From Gammaproteobacteria bacterium (lineage in GTDB: Bacteria > Pseudomonadota > Gammaproteobacteria > GCA-001735895): a stretch of 64,000 nucleotides of DNA. This document shows positions 46,206-54,793 of the stretch, in pieces. The notes below the pieces were generated by a model, which saw only the letters and a list, made by a program, of their open reading frames with translations, did no database searches and had not been told where the DNA came from. The DNA lies in contig JAOTYD010000011.1 of assembly GCA_029862005.1 (NCBI GenBank), forward strand, positions 42,983 to 106,982, given 5' to 3'. How positions within the stretch are numbered: the stretch's first letter is position 1; each line of letters starts with the position of its first letter. Position numbers and translations under genes: made by a program.

Positions 46206-47069
46206 GTGTCTATCGACATCAAAACCGAGAGCGACCTCGACCGACGTCGGCGCCCGGACCAGACGTTTCATCTGGGTAATTTCTTCCGCACCTGGCGTCA
46301 GATCGGGTGGGCAATTTTCACCTTTGTCGCCATTGCCTGGCTGATCTGGCGTGGCGCCGAAGCGATGGAATACAACTGGCAGTGGTACCGCGTTCAACCG
46401 TTTTTTTATCGCGTTGTCGACGGTGAGTTCATCTGGGGACCGCTGTTCTGGGGTCTGGTGCAAACCCTCAAACTCGCAATCGTCAGCGGCATACTCGCGA
46501 TCGCGATCGGGTTTGCCACAGCGTTCGCCCGGATGTCCCACTCGAGGGCGGGCGGCATTATCGCAACCTGTTATCTCGAGGCGATCCGCAATACCCCGCT
46601 GCTGGTCCAGCTGTTCCTGTTTTATTTTGTCCTGGCCCCTATTTTCGGCATCGATCGTTTCTGGTCGGGCGTACTGTGTCTCGCATTTTTCGAAGGTTCC
46701 TTCGCTGCCGAGATCATCCGCGGCGGCATCGAGGGCGTCGACCGCGGCCAGTACGAGGCAGGCGATGCGGTCGGACTTAACATCGTCGACAAGTACCGCT
46801 ATATCATCGTGCCGCAGGCAATGCCACTTATACTGCCACCGCTCACCGGATTGCTGATTTCGCTGATCAAGCATTCCGCCATCGTCAGTGTCATCGCGGT
46901 TTCCGAACTGACGACCACCGGTTTGAATCTGATTTCTGATACCTTTATGGCGTTCGAGATCTGGTTCATAGTTGCCGGTATTTATCTTGTTCTGACTATT
47001 TCACTATCGATGGCCGTGGGACAGTTGGAGAAGAAAATGAACGTTGCACATTCGAGTAATAAGACCTAA
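46206..47069 (+). CDS. Polar amino acid ABC transporter permease (first)
   Basis: A 287-residue HisM/GlnP-type permease with a cytoplasmic leader and about five membrane segments; the transmission loop EAGDAVGLNIVDKYRYIIVPQA is the standard EAA motif. The start is a GTG at 46206 with AAGGAAGGG directly before it; the frame stays open upstream to 46095 but without support. It is first in an operon with the binding protein, a second permease and the ATPase. In the 246-nt gap upstream a TTGACA (46101-46106) is visible without a convincing -10. Confidence 0.87.
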   Translation: MSIDIKTESDLDRRRRPDQTFHLGNFFRTWRQIGWAIFTFVAIAWLIWRGAEAMEYNWQWYRVQPFFYRVVDGEFIWGPLFWGLVQTLKLAIVSGILAIAIGFATAFARMSHSRAGGIIATCYLEAIRNTPLLVQLFLFYFVLAPIFGIDRFWSGVLCLAFFEGSFAAEIIRGGIEGVDRGQYEAGDAVGLNIVDKYRYIIVPQAMPLILPPLTGLLISLIKHSAIVSVIAVSELTTTGLNLISDTFMAFEIWFIVAGIYLVLTISLSMAVGQLEKKMNVAHSSNKT

Positions 47070-47083
47070 GGAGGTAAATACTC

Positions 47084-47911
47084 ATGACATTTCGTACAAA
47101 CCTGAAACCCCTGTTACTGGCGGCATTGCTGGTACTGACGGGTAACCTAGCCACACTAACCACTGCCGCAGCCGGCATGCTCGAGGACGTGCAAAAACGC
47201 GGCACCCTGCGGGTTGGCATGTCGACCTTTGTGCCCTGGGCGATGCGTGACAAGGACGGCAACCTGATCGGTTTCGAAATCGATGTCGCCACCAAGGTCG
47301 CGGAAGACATGGGCGTCAAGGTCGAATTCGTACCGACTGCCTGGAGCGGTATCATACCGGCGTTGATCGCCAAGAAATTCGATATCATCATCGGTGGCAT
47401 GTCGATTACGCCTCAGCGTAACCTGACCGTTAACTTTACTACACCCTATGCGCACTCAGGCCAGCAAATGGCAGCCAGCACCAAACTGGCGGGTAATTTC
47501 AAAACCCGGGGCGATTTCAATTCCAGCAGCGTCACCATCGCCTGCCGCCGCGGCGCGACACCCTGTAAAGCCGCGCAGAAACTGTTCCCCAAGGCCACCG
47601 TACGCCGTTTCGACGACGATGCGCAGGCTTTCCAGGAAGTGGTCAATGGCAATGCGCATGCTATGATTTCGAGCGCACCCAAGCCGCGCTTCTGGTCGGA
47701 TGCCCACCCCACCAAGGTCTTTTTACCGTTTGGCAACGAAAACCTGACCCGGGGCGATGAAGCTTTCGCATTGCGTAAAGCCGATCCCGACGCGCTTAAT
47801 TTCTTCAGCAACTGGATCATCGTCAATACCAGTAACGGCTGGTTGAAAGAACGTCACGATTACTGGTTCCAGGATCAGTCGGGCTGGAAGGACATGGTGG
47901 CACCACAATAA
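47084..47911 (+). CDS. Polar amino acid ABC transporter substrate-binding protein
   Basis: A 275-residue periplasmic protein with a signal peptide (about 1-26, ending TTAAAG) and a family 3 solute-binding fold (MLEDVQKRGTLRVGMSTFVPW, PTAWSGIIPALIAKKFDIIIGGMS). A perfect AAGGAGGT site precedes the ATG, the strongest ribosome site in this operon, so it should be the most translated gene, as expected for a binding protein. A strong hairpin after its stop may allow it to be made in excess. The ligand is probably a polar amino acid or betaine-like compound; exact ligand unknown. Confidence 0.88.
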   Translation: MTFRTNLKPLLLAALLVLTGNLATLTTAAAGMLEDVQKRGTLRVGMSTFVPWAMRDKDGNLIGFEIDVATKVAEDMGVKVEFVPTAWSGIIPALIAKKFDIIIGGMSITPQRNLTVNFTTPYAHSGQQMAASTKLAGNFKTRGDFNSSSVTIACRRGATPCKAAQKLFPKATVRRFDDDAQAFQEVVNGNAHAMISSAPKPRFWSDAHPTKVFLPFGNENLTRGDEAFALRKADPDALNFFSNWIIVNTSNGWLKERHDYWFQDQSGWKDMVAPQ

Positions 47912-47920
47912 ATCCGTGAT

Positions 47921-47948
47921 TCGGGGGCTGGTGGAGGCCAGCCCCCGA
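47921..47948 (+). terminator. Stable hairpin after the binding-protein gene
   Basis: TCGGGGGCTGG (47921-47931) pairs perfectly with CCAGCCCCCGA (47938-47948) around a 6-base loop, 9 nt after the binding-protein stop. There is no T-run, so it may block 3' decay of the binding-protein message or cut read-through to the second permease rather than end transcription fully. Confidence 0.55.
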
Positions 47949-47961
47949 AAACCGATGCCCC

Positions 47962-48867
47962 GTGGATAGAAACTCACCTCCCCCTGCAACGCAGAAGAAA
48001 TCGTTCAGCGGCGTCGATCTGCTGCTTTTTGGTGCCGTCGCGGCGCTGATTCTATATGCCGGCTATCGAGTCAACGACGTGCTGGTTTACCATTGGAACT
48101 GGACGCGGGTACTGGGTTTCCTGGTCAAGTTCGATGCCGAATCCCAATCCTGGGTTGCCAATCTACTATTGCAGGGACTGGCGACGACCTTGAGGCTTGC
48201 GATCTGGGCGACAGTATTCGCCACGCTCGTCGGCGTCATCATGGGATACTGGCGTACCTGCGAAAACCTGACATTACGAATTGTCAGCCGCTGTTACGTC
48301 GAGTTGATACGCAACATTCCGCCCGTCGTATTTATCTTTATTTTCTACTTCTTCGTCTCTAGCCAGATTTTCCCGGCAATCGGTATCGATTACATCGACC
48401 GGGACGATCCCCTGTTTTCGAGCCCGATCTTCACTTTCATGTTCGGCGAGGCGTCGTTGTTTTCGAATTTCCTTGCAGGCATGATCTGCCTGTCTTTGTT
48501 TGAGGGGGCCTACATCACCGAAATCGTGCGTGCCGGTATCCAGTCGACCCCCAGGGGTCAATGGGAGGCGGCCCGGTCGATCGGTCTGTCGCATTTCAAT
48601 GTGCTACGCGACATCATCCTGCCGCAGGCGGTCCGCAAGATCCTGCCGCCGCTGGCCGGGCAATTCATCACCTTGATCAAGGACTCGGCGATCATCTCGT
48701 TGATCTCGATCCAGGAACTGACCTTCGTCGCCAACGAAGTCGCCGCGACCACCACGCGGGTGTTCGAAACCTGGATCCTGGTGGGTGCGATGTATTTCGT
48801 ACTTTGTTACAGTTTCGCGGTGCTGTTCGCGCACCTCGAAAGACGCGCCAAACGCAGCCAGAGGTAA
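47962..48867 (+). CDS. Polar amino acid ABC transporter permease (second)
   Basis: A 301-residue permease of the same HisM/GlnP type; the EAA loop is EAARSIGLSHFNVLRDIILPQA and about six hydrophobic segments are visible, with an inserted stretch of about 40 residues between segments (DDPLFSSPIFTFMFGEA). It pairs with the permease at 46206 to form the transmembrane heterodimer. The start is a GTG at 47962, 13 nt after the hairpin, with a poor ribosome site. Confidence 0.87.
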   Translation: MDRNSPPPATQKKSFSGVDLLLFGAVAALILYAGYRVNDVLVYHWNWTRVLGFLVKFDAESQSWVANLLLQGLATTLRLAIWATVFATLVGVIMGYWRTCENLTLRIVSRCYVELIRNIPPVVFIFIFYFFVSSQIFPAIGIDYIDRDDPLFSSPIFTFMFGEASLFSNFLAGMICLSLFEGAYITEIVRAGIQSTPRGQWEAARSIGLSHFNVLRDIILPQAVRKILPPLAGQFITLIKDSAIISLISIQELTFVANEVAATTTRVFETWILVGAMYFVLCYSFAVLFAHLERRAKRSQR

Positions 48868-48877
48868 ACGCTACCCC

Positions 48878-49633
48878 ATGATAGAAAACACTCCCGAAAC
48901 CCCACTCGTCGAAATTACCGGGCTGTGTAAATGGTTCGGTGATTTCAGCGCCCTGTTCGATATCGACCTGCATGTCGCCAGCGGTGAAAAAGTCGTTGTT
49001 TGCGGCCCGTCAGGTTCGGGTAAGTCGACCATGATTCGCTGCATTAATCAGCTGGAACAACACCAGGCCGGTACCATCCGGGTCGATGGCCGCGAGGTAA
49101 AACCCGGCATGAAAAAAATCGAGGAAGTACGCCGCGACGTCGGCATGGTGTTCCAGAGTTTTAACCTGTTCCCTCACCTGACCGTGGTCGAAAACCTGAC
49201 CATCGGTCCGATCAGGAACAAAATCGTTTCCAGAACCGAGGCAATAGAGCGCGCCATGTTATACCTGGACCGGGTTCACATTGCGGAACAGGCGCATAAA
49301 TACCCGCCGCAGCTGTCCGGGGGCCAGCAACAGCGCGTTGCGATCGCCCGCTCACTGTGCCTGAAGCCCAAGATCATGCTGTTCGACGAGCCGACATCGG
49401 CGCTGGACCCGGAGATGATCGCCGGCGTTCTGGATGTCATGATCGAACTCGCCGAGGAGGGCATGACAATGATTTGCGTCACGCACGAAATGGGTTTCGC
49501 GCGGCGCGTCGCCGACCGGATCGTCTTCATGGATCACGGCGAAATTGTCGAAGTCGCCGAACCCGAAGAATTTTTCAACACCCCGCAAACCGAGCGGGCG
49601 AAATTATTCCTGAGCCAGCTGCTCGGACACTAA
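48878..49633 (+). CDS. Polar amino acid ABC transporter ATPase
   Basis: A 251-residue ABC ATPase: Walker A GPSGSGKS 43-50, signature LSGGQ 146-150, Walker B IMLFDEP 166-172. The GlnQ/HisP group and its place after two permeases and a binding protein make it the motor of this importer. The ATG at 48878 is supported by GAGGTAA about 15 nt upstream; the longer frame overlaps the permease. The gene for the signal-less binding-protein homologue follows after 5 nt. Confidence 0.9.
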   Translation: MIENTPETPLVEITGLCKWFGDFSALFDIDLHVASGEKVVVCGPSGSGKSTMIRCINQLEQHQAGTIRVDGREVKPGMKKIEEVRRDVGMVFQSFNLFPHLTVVENLTIGPIRNKIVSRTEAIERAMLYLDRVHIAEQAHKYPPQLSGGQQQRVAIARSLCLKPKIMLFDEPTSALDPEMIAGVLDVMIELAEEGMTMICVTHEMGFARRVADRIVFMDHGEIVEVAEPEEFFNTPQTERAKLFLSQLLGH

Positions 49634-49638
49634 CACCG

Positions 49639-50724
49639 ATGCTAGCTGACCTGGTCGACGAAACGTCCTTGCGGATGCTGTGCTGGGAAGGCTACGACGC
49701 GGATACGATCCGGCAGCGTTTCCAGGCGGCGACCGATCTCGATTTGCAGGCGCAAACCCTGTTGTCGGATGCAGCCGCCGCCGAGCGGTTGCTCGACGGC
49801 GAGTACCGCGACTGGGACATCATCAATATCAACAACGCATATGTGCGCGACTGCCTCGAACCCGCGGGTCTGATCGAAACCCTCGATGAAGATCTGCGGG
49901 CAACCTACCTCGACTCGATGCACCCGGTGTACGAACCATTACTGCCCTGGAGCTACAATGCCGCCGGCGACCTGATCGGCATCGGCCAGCGCTTCGGCCC
50001 GTTCAACCTGGTCGTCAATCTCGATAAGATCAGCCGTGAAACCGCCATAGACGAGGGTTTTGGTCTCGCCGACGAGCCCTCTAATCACGGCCGCTATGCC
50101 ATTCTCGACTACCCCGATTTCAACCTTTTTCATGTTGCCATCGGCGCGGGCCTCAATCCATTCGTAACAATGTCTGAAGACAACCTGGCAAGTTTTGAAG
50201 CCACCGCGGAGCGCTGGTTCGGTAAGGCCGTCATCATCGATGATGACCATCACCGCCTGAATCGCGCCCTGGCCGATGGTGACATCAGCTTTTATTTGAG
50301 CGGCGGTATCTATACCGCCTCGCCTGCCCGACTGGCAGGTTACACGAATATCTTCGCGGTAACGCCTGAACGTGGACCAATCGACGGCAAGGGCGGCATC
50401 GTGTTTTCGGAAATCACGTCGTTGCTAAAGCACGGGCAGTCACCGTCCCTTGCGGTAAAATTTTTGCAGTTTATGCTGCAACCGGAAACCGCGGTGCAAA
50501 TTGCCTTTATCGAGGGAACCTGTAACCCGGTTGCGCAAATGGGCGATCCACGCGTCTTCGAAGTCTTTAGCAAAAAACAGTTGCAGGCGATTCAATGGGA
50601 TTCGCTCGAGCGTGACCTGCAGCACTGTGCGCATTACCGGATTCCGCCGGACAAACAAGCGCTGCTAGGAATACTAAAAACCGTCAAATCCCGCCACCAG
50701 CAAAAGCCGGAGAATAATTTATGA
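49639..50724 (+). CDS. PotD/PotF-like solute-binding-fold protein without signal peptide
   Basis: A 361-residue protein whose whole length matches spermidine/putrescine-binding proteins (LRMLCWEGYDADTIRQRF, then GEYRDWDIININNAYVRDCLE). It starts directly at the mature-protein equivalent and no hydrophobic leader can be found in or just upstream of the frame, because that DNA is the end of the ATPase gene. It should stay in the cytoplasm, perhaps as a sensor, a carrier or a moonlighting enzyme. It lies between the ATPase gene and a glutamine synthetase homologue and overlaps the latter by ATGA. The type of ligand is unknown. Confidence 0.8.
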   Translation: MLADLVDETSLRMLCWEGYDADTIRQRFQAATDLDLQAQTLLSDAAAAERLLDGEYRDWDIININNAYVRDCLEPAGLIETLDEDLRATYLDSMHPVYEPLLPWSYNAAGDLIGIGQRFGPFNLVVNLDKISRETAIDEGFGLADEPSNHGRYAILDYPDFNLFHVAIGAGLNPFVTMSEDNLASFEATAERWFGKAVIIDDDHHRLNRALADGDISFYLSGGIYTASPARLAGYTNIFAVTPERGPIDGKGGIVFSEITSLLKHGQSPSLAVKFLQFMLQPETAVQIAFIEGTCNPVAQMGDPRVFEVFSKKQLQAIQWDSLERDLQHCAHYRIPPDKQALLGILKTVKSRHQQKPENNL

Positions 50725-52073
50725 GTCAGACCGATTTAAAACAGTTACAGCAGCAACTCCGTGAACAGGGGGTAAAGTACCTGATACCCAGTTACGTCGA
50801 TATGCACGGGGTGCCCAAAACCAAGATGGTGCCGATCGCCCACCTGGAGCATATGATGGGCGGCTCGGAACTGTTTACCGGCGCTGCCCTGGACGGTGTG
50901 CCCCAGGATGTTTCCGACGAAGAAGTGGCGGCGCACCCCGATCCCGATTCCTGCATGCTGGTTCCGTGGCGCGACGACTGCGCCTGGTTTGCCAGCGACC
51001 TGTGGACCGAGGGCAAACCGTTTGCGCCCTGTAACCGTGGTATTTTAAAGAAAGTATTGTCGCAGGCCGCCGACATGGGATACCAGGTCAACTGCGGTAT
51101 CGAAGCCGAATTCTACGTGTTCGCCGATAACGACAATCGGACGGAGCCGCTAAGCCCGTTACCGCACCTCGAAAAACCCGCCTACGACACCGTGCGGCTG
51201 ATGGATAATCTCGATATCTGGCTAGCCGACACGATCGACGCGATGAATCAGCTGGGCTGGGATGTTTATTCCTTCGATCACGAGGACGGGATCGGTCAGT
51301 TTGAAATCGATTTCAGCTATACCGATGCCCTGACCATGGCGGATCGTTACGTGTTTTTGCGCGTGCTCGCGCACGAAATGGCGCGCAAACATGGCGCCTA
51401 CGCGAGCTTCATGCCCAAACCCTATGGCGACAAGGCCGGCAGCGGCGCGCACTATAATGTGTCGTTGGCAACAGCAGACGGTAGTAACCTGTTCGTGGCT
51501 GACGGCGACGATCCGCGGGGATGCGGGCTGTCCGAACTTGGATATTACTTTATCGGCGGCGTGTTAAAACACTTGCCTGCGGTGCAGGCAGTATCGGCGC
51601 CCACGGTTAACAGCTACAAGCGTTTGATCGTAAAAGGCAGTACCTCGGGTTACACCTGGGCGCCCTGCTTTATCTCCTACGGCAACAATAATCGCACCAA
51701 CACGGTGCGCATACCCGGCGGTGGCGGTCGCGTGGAGCTCCGATCAGCCGACAGTGCCTGTAATCCCTACCTCGGTATCGCGATGATGGTGGCGGCCGGC
51801 CTCGAAGGCATTCGAGACAAGATCGACCCGGGCGAACCCCACCGCGATAACCTCTATTACAAGTCCGATGAGGAGCGCATGGCCGAGGGCGTATCCTGGT
51901 TACCGCGAACCCTCGACGAAGCCGTGGAAGCCTTTGCTGCCGACCCGCTTTCCCGCCAGGTATTCGGTGATGTGATGTTCGACGCCTGGCTCGAGTTTAA
52001 ACGCGCCGAATGGCTGAGCTACCTGAACCATGTTTCCGACTGGGAACGCGACCGTTATCTCAAGTTTTTCTAG
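50721..52073 (+). CDS. Glutamine synthetase family protein (GlnT/gamma-glutamylmethylamide synthetase-like)
   Basis: A 450-residue protein of the GlnA fold. The N-terminal VKYLIPSYVDMHGVPKTKMVP and the CGIEAEFYVF region match the GlnT/GmaS branch, not the housekeeping glutamine synthetase; the C-terminal ATP-grasp-like part has NNNRTNTVRIPGGGGRVELR. Members of this branch join glutamate to methylamine or other amines using ATP, a first step of N-methylglutamate metabolism or polyamine breakdown. Coupled by ATGA to the signal-less binding-protein homologue. Substrate preference (ammonia, methylamine, polyamine) is not clear from sequence. Confidence 0.8.
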   Translation: MSQTDLKQLQQQLREQGVKYLIPSYVDMHGVPKTKMVPIAHLEHMMGGSELFTGAALDGVPQDVSDEEVAAHPDPDSCMLVPWRDDCAWFASDLWTEGKPFAPCNRGILKKVLSQAADMGYQVNCGIEAEFYVFADNDNRTEPLSPLPHLEKPAYDTVRLMDNLDIWLADTIDAMNQLGWDVYSFDHEDGIGQFEIDFSYTDALTMADRYVFLRVLAHEMARKHGAYASFMPKPYGDKAGSGAHYNVSLATADGSNLFVADGDDPRGCGLSELGYYFIGGVLKHLPAVQAVSAPTVNSYKRLIVKGSTSGYTWAPCFISYGNNNRTNTVRIPGGGGRVELRSADSACNPYLGIAMMVAAGLEGIRDKIDPGEPHRDNLYYKSDEERMAEGVSWLPRTLDEAVEAFAADPLSRQVFGDVMFDAWLEFKRAEWLSYLNHVSDWERDRYLKFF

Positions 52074-52316
52074 GCGCTGCCTGCTTGATTTACCGGCCAC
52101 CTGGAATTCTTATAAGTGTCCATTTCAGATCCAGGTTAAGCGGTTGCAGATGGCAGAACTCTGCGACAACACAAGGTTCCGGCAAAAGCCGAGATACGGC
52201 AACAAGATAATGCATGGCCTCTGCGGGCCGGGCCCAGGAATTGCAATACCAGGAAGGGCCTCGATCACGTTTCGACCTGATGCCGAACCGCGATGCCAGG
52301 TTTCCGGAGAAAGCGT

Positions 52317-54068
52317 ATGACAGATCCACAACGGCCAGAAATACCGGACATCGAAGACGAGATGTCGATGGACTGGGGCAGCGATGTCGCCGCGGAAATG
52401 CTGCGCCGCCTCGATATCGAATACATTACGCTAAACCCGGGGGCCAGTTTTCGCGGATTCCACGACAGCCTGGTCAATTACCTCGGCAATCACGATCCGC
52501 AAATCCTGCTGTGCCTGCACGAAGATCATGCGGTTGCCATTGCACACGGCTATGCTAAGGCGACCGGTAAGCCCATGGCGGTTGCGCTCCACGCAAACGT
52601 CGGCCTGATGCACGCGCTACTGGGTATATTTAACGCCTGGTGCGATCGTGTGCCGATGTTCGTCATCGGTGCCAATGGGCCCTTCGATACGACCCGGCGA
52701 CGTCCCTGGATCGACTGGATTCACACCCAAAAGGACCAGGGTGCGCTGCTGCGCAATAGCGTCAAATGGGACGACGAACCGAGCTCTGCAGCCGCCCTGG
52801 TCGAGAGCATGCTGCGGGCCAACATATTGATGCGAACGCCGCCGCAGGGTCCTGTCTACATCTGTCTCGATGTCGAACTACAGGAATCGAAGCTGTGTGA
52901 TCCGGTCGAAATACCGGCAGTGGAGCGCTTTCAACCGGCGCAGAACCCGATGGTCTCGCCGCAGGTGGTTGCCACGGTTGCCGATGCGCTGGTCGCCGCG
53001 CAACGCCCGGTGATACTGGTGGGCCGAAGCTCGCGCTCGCCAGTCGCCTGGGACCAGCGGGTACGCCTGGCCGAGCTGAGCGGTGCGTGCGTGGCGACCG
53101 ATCTCAAGTCACCCGCCGCGTTTCCGACCGATCATCCGCTGCATCTTTCCGGCCTGACCTTGCGTATCAGCAAGCAGCTGATCGCGGCGGTGCGTAACGC
53201 CGACCTGGTGCTGCTACTCGACTGGATCGATAGTGCAAGCCTGTTGCGCGAGGCCGGCGGTGAAATTTCGGCAAGGATTATCAATTGCTCGCTGGATACC
53301 TACGTGCATAGCGGTGCATCGATGGAACATTACGGCCTGGCGCCGGCTGATATATCGGTGCTGGCCGATCCGGAATCCTTTGTCGCCGATCTGTTGAGCG
53401 AAGTCGATTCCCGACTAAACAGCCGGCCGAAATGGGTAGATTCCGCTAACGCGGGAGTGCAACCAGCGCCACGCCAAAACAGTAAATCGGACGACGACGG
53501 CATCGCGCCGTCCGATATCGGCCTGGTACTGAATCGCTTCCGCGACAAGCATAAACTCACCCTGGCGAGAGTTCCGATTGCCTGGGAGGGCGACATTTAT
53601 GCCTTCAAGGAGCCGCTCGACTTCCTCGGATACGACGGCGGCGGCGGATTGAGTTCCGGTCCCGGTAACACCATCGGCGCGGCCCTGGGTCTGTGCAACA
53701 CCGATCGCAGGGTAATCGGCATTCTGGGCGACGGCGATTTTATGCAAGCCGCGAGCGCCCTGTGGACGGCGGCCCGCTATGCCATCCCCGCGCTGTTTAT
53801 CATCTCCAATAATCGTTCAAATTACACCGACGTGGCGCACCAGAAAACCATGGCGCGCCAACGCGCCCGCCCACTGCAAAACAGTGGTATTGGCCAGCAC
53901 ATCGACGATCCCGCGATCGACCTGGCCGCATTGGCGATCGCTCAGGGCGTCGCCGCAGAAGGCCCGATAACGCGCTACGGCGACCTGGTCCCCGAGCTCG
54001 AGAAAGCACTTGCCGTCGTGGCCGAGGGACACCCTTACCTGCTGGACATACGGGTCGATCGGGAATGA
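52317..54068 (+). CDS. Acetolactate synthase-family TPP enzyme
   Basis: A 583-residue TPP enzyme with all three domains. The catalytic glutamate is E69 (CLHEDHAVAIAHGYAKATGK), the central domain spans about 210-350, and the cofactor motif is GDGDFMQAASALWTAARYAI starting at 471. This group covers acetolactate synthase-like, benzoylformate decarboxylase-like and related enzymes; I cannot name the substrate. The ATG at 52317 has GGAGAAAG directly upstream. The 243-nt gap before it, after the glutamine synthetase homologue, shows nothing I recognise. It probably follows the same operon or starts its own. Confidence 0.85.
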   Translation: MTDPQRPEIPDIEDEMSMDWGSDVAAEMLRRLDIEYITLNPGASFRGFHDSLVNYLGNHDPQILLCLHEDHAVAIAHGYAKATGKPMAVALHANVGLMHALLGIFNAWCDRVPMFVIGANGPFDTTRRRPWIDWIHTQKDQGALLRNSVKWDDEPSSAAALVESMLRANILMRTPPQGPVYICLDVELQESKLCDPVEIPAVERFQPAQNPMVSPQVVATVADALVAAQRPVILVGRSSRSPVAWDQRVRLAELSGACVATDLKSPAAFPTDHPLHLSGLTLRISKQLIAAVRNADLVLLLDWIDSASLLREAGGEISARIINCSLDTYVHSGASMEHYGLAPADISVLADPESFVADLLSEVDSRLNSRPKWVDSANAGVQPAPRQNSKSDDDGIAPSDIGLVLNRFRDKHKLTLARVPIAWEGDIYAFKEPLDFLGYDGGGGLSSGPGNTIGAALGLCNTDRRVIGILGDGDFMQAASALWTAARYAIPALFIISNNRSNYTDVAHQKTMARQRARPLQNSGIGQHIDDPAIDLAALAIAQGVAAEGPITRYGDLVPELEKALAVVAEGHPYLLDIRVDRE

Positions 54069-54218
54069 ATCCGGAATTTCGGGGACCACAATAAATATTT
54101 CGCGGGAAAAGGAATAGCGTGCCCAAACTCTTTTCGTGGAATACCGGTGTTACGGTTTTATCCAGAATCAGCCTAATTCTGTTAGCATGGATTCTGTCTA
54201 ATTCGCTTTAGGCAACAC

Positions 54219-54569
54219 ATGTCTATTCAAAAAGATATTGAGAAAACAGCCGCAGGGGACGATCATTGGTCACAGCATGTAAGCGAAACAAGTGATGCCC
54301 TGGACCTGGAGGCTGGTGTATTTTCACTCGCCAATCCCAAAGACATTGCCCAATCGCTTAAAAATGCTGCGGACAATAGCCGGCGCAGGAAATCAGGGCC
54401 TTTCCGGTCCGCCATGTCCATGCTCACTTTTTACATTAATAGAGCAGGCCGGCATCTTCCGGCCGCACAGCGTGAGCTTTTAGAGGAGGCAAAGGATGAA
54501 CTTAGAGCGCTCTATGGCAGGCAAAGACAGAATCCTCTCCATACAAAGAGAAGTGGTGAGCAGGACTAA
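54219..54569 (+). CDS. DUF3175 protein
   Basis: A 116-residue basic protein. WSQHVSETSDALDLEAGVF near the start and FRSAMSMLTFYINRAGRHLPA near the middle are the marks of DUF3175, a family without known function. The gene is isolated by 150 nt from the TPP enzyme gene and followed 8 nt after its stop by an attC-like site, the usual build of a gene cassette. No ribosome site stands out before the ATG. DUF3175 proteins are often encoded with DNA-repair or stress genes, but nothing here shows that. Confidence 0.8.
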   Translation: MSIQKDIEKTAAGDDHWSQHVSETSDALDLEAGVFSLANPKDIAQSLKNAADNSRRRKSGPFRSAMSMLTFYINRAGRHLPAAQRELLEEAKDELRALYGRQRQNPLHTKRSGEQD

Positions 54570-54577
54570 AGTGCCGT

Positions 54578-54638
54578 GCCTAACAAGGCACTGCAATCGG
54601 ACGCAGCAAAGCCGCGCCACTGATGCGGGGTGTTAAGG
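54578..54638 (+). other. attC-like recombination site behind the DUF3175 gene
   Basis: A 61-nt stretch begins with GCCTAAC (54578-54584), a perfect RYYYAAC box, and ends with GTTAAGG (54632-54638), a GTTRRRY box with one mismatch at the last position. The interior is imperfectly self-complementary (GGACGC at about 54599 against GCGCC at about 54614) as in folded attC sites. Length and position just after a short gene agree with an integron cassette end. No integrase gene or second attC is seen. Confidence 0.45.
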
Positions 54639-54707
54639 GGACAGTATACTTAATTCAGATTAGCAGTCAGAGCCGGTCTTTTTCGAATGGATAGGTATAC
54701 CGTCCCC
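54637..54707. repeat. Inverted-repeat element (MITE or REP-like)
   Basis: Two 13-nt arms, GGGGACAGTATAC (54637-54649) and GTATACCGTCCCC (54695-54707), are complementary at 12 of 13 positions and enclose 45 nt. It abuts the attC-like site. The whole 71-nt unit would fold into a long hairpin. It is probably a small non-autonomous mobile or REP-type repeat; no transposase is near. Confidence 0.5.
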
Positions 54708-54793
54708 CGAATTGCTAAAAGTGAATAAAGGGGATGGATTCCTTTTATCCCCGGCAGTTTCGATGCTAAGCCGTTAAAAAAGCCAATATAAGT

